Assembly (NCBI GenBank): GCA_002427815.1
Contig: DIZF01000034.1
Coordinates: 1 to 13,313, forward strand
Origin: Ramlibacter tataouinensis
GTDB lineage: Bacteria; Pseudomonadota; Gammaproteobacteria; Burkholderiales; Burkholderiaceae_C
Direction: 5' to 3'
DNA length: 13,313 nt
Shown here: in pieces, positions 12,567-13,313 of the stretch
How positions within the stretch are numbered: the stretch's first letter is position 1
Layout: each line of letters begins with the position of its first letter
Notes under the pieces: generated by a model
Told to the model about the DNA's origin: nothing
Seen by the model: only the letters and a program-made list of their open reading frames with translations
Database searches by the model: none
Made by a program: the position numbers and the translations under genes

Positions 12567-13226
12567 TCAGCGGATGCCCGCGACGTAGTCGGCCACGGCT
12601 TTGATCTCACTATCATTGAGCTTGGCGGCGACCTGTGTCATCAGCTGGCTGTTCTTGCGCGTGCCGTCGCGAAAGGCTGTCAGCTGCACGATCGTGTATT
12701 CGGCATGCTGGCCGGACAGCCGGGGATACTGGGCCGGCACGCCGGCGCCGTCGGGGCCGTGGCAGCCGGCGCAGGCCGGAACCTGCCGGTCGGCGATGCC
12801 ACCGCGGTAGATGCGTTCTCCCATCGCTACTGCTTCCTTGTCCTTTGCGGCACCCGGTTTGGCCTTCTGCGAGGTGACCCAATACGCGATGTTCTTCATG
12901 TCGGCGTCCGACAACATCGAGGCCATGCCCTGCATGATCGGGCTGGTGCGCTTGCCGGCCTTGAACTCCTGCAATTGCTTGATCAGATATTCGGGGTGCT
13001 GCTGCGCCAGATTGGGATTCGCCGGAATGACCGAGTTACCGTCCGCGTTATGGCAGGCGGCGCACACAGGCGCGAACTTGGCTTGGCCCTGGACCGGATC
13101 CGGCTTGGCGGGCCCAGGCGCAACGGCCGGGTCCGTCGCGTGAACAGGCGTTTCATCAGCGGCGGAAACGGGCAATGCAGGCAGTGCCAGCAGGGCAACC
13201 ATCAACAGGGAAGCAAGCGATTTCAT
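12567..13226 (-). CDS. Diheme cytochrome c, c4 type
   Basis: This predicted 219-aa periplasmic electron carrier has a Sec signal peptide (1-22, ending VSA). Two class-I cytochrome domains follow, each with one haem motif: CAACH (55-59) and CAGCH (152-156). Candidate axial methionines are M98 or M101 (SPIMQGM) and M196 (SQLMTQ). The paired layout, with EYLIKQLQEFKAGKR in domain 1 mirrored by EYTIVQLTAFRDGTR in domain 2, is that of cytochrome c4, which passes electrons to terminal oxidases. The start at 13226 is chosen for the signal peptide; the frame runs on to the window end, and the ribosome binding site is weak. A short Pro/Ala-rich linker precedes domain 1. It converges with the LysR gene; its upstream neighbour lies outside the window. 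Confidence 0.9.
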   Translation of the reverse strand: MKSLASLLMVALLALPALPVSAADETPVHATDPAVAPGPAKPDPVQGQAKFAPVCAACHNADGNSVIPANPNLAQQHPEYLIKQLQEFKAGKRTSPIMQGMASMLSDADMKNIAYWVTSQKAKPGAAKDKEAVAMGERIYRGGIADRQVPACAGCHGPDGAGVPAQYPRLSGQHAEYTIVQLTAFRDGTRKNSQLMTQVAAKLNDSEIKAVADYVAGIR

Positions 13227-13313
13227 ATTTTTGGTAGCGGTTGAATGGCGTCTGAACTGCGCCGCTGCGCGGGTTGCTCGCACCTCAATGGACATCTTTC
13301 CAGAAGGCTGCAT

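Overview
The window looks like a chromosomal accessory stretch from a high-GC betaproteobacterium, most likely order Burkholderiales. The main reasons are a Bug/TctC-type periplasmic binding protein, a diheme cytochrome c4-type protein, a YeiH/YeiE pair, and Shine-Dalgarno-led genes with G+C-rich codon use. Taxonomy below the order cannot be read from the sequence. No rRNA, tRNA or CRISPR array was seen.

Layout. Bases 1-3100 hold small, unrelated-looking genes separated by long non-coding gaps: a CDP-alcohol phosphatidyltransferase (126-686), a SpoIIAA/STAS-like protein (932-1297), a membrane-anchored double-CBS protein (2000-2608, +) and a secreted EF-hand-like protein (2782-3084, -). The gaps carry inverted repeats, a dispersed 46-bp repeat and a helically phased 10-bp array. 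At 3194-3280 lies the 3' scrap of an IS3-family insertion sequence.

Bases 3330-7806 are a G+C-rich, well organised catabolic locus. A minus-strand operon encodes a Bug/TctC solute-binding protein, a FAD-dependent oxidoreductase and an epoxide-hydrolase-type alpha/beta hydrolase. It diverges from a GntR/UTRA (HutC-type) regulator. An 18-bp perfect palindrome fills the spacer of a good minus-strand promoter in the divergent gap, which suggests a simple repressor/inducer switch. The substrate is unknown.

Bases 7807-10000 hold a probable decayed reading frame, an unrecognised 182-aa protein, a short VIT/CCC1-like membrane protein and a UspA-family protein whose base composition differs from the catabolic locus. 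At 10198-10224 a second sequence matches the IS end at 3194-3220 in 24 of 27 positions and points towards it. The two ends therefore bracket about 7.0 kb that includes the whole catabolic locus.

Bases 10296-13226 hold a YeiH-family transporter divergent from a YeiE-like LysR regulator, then a convergent diheme cytochrome c. YeiE/YeiH pairs are connected with sulfite/sulfate export in other bacteria.

No complete, clearly new defence or mobile system is visible. The most promising leads are the IS-bracketed catabolic switch with its undescribed substrate, and the repeats in the 1.3-2.0 kb gap.
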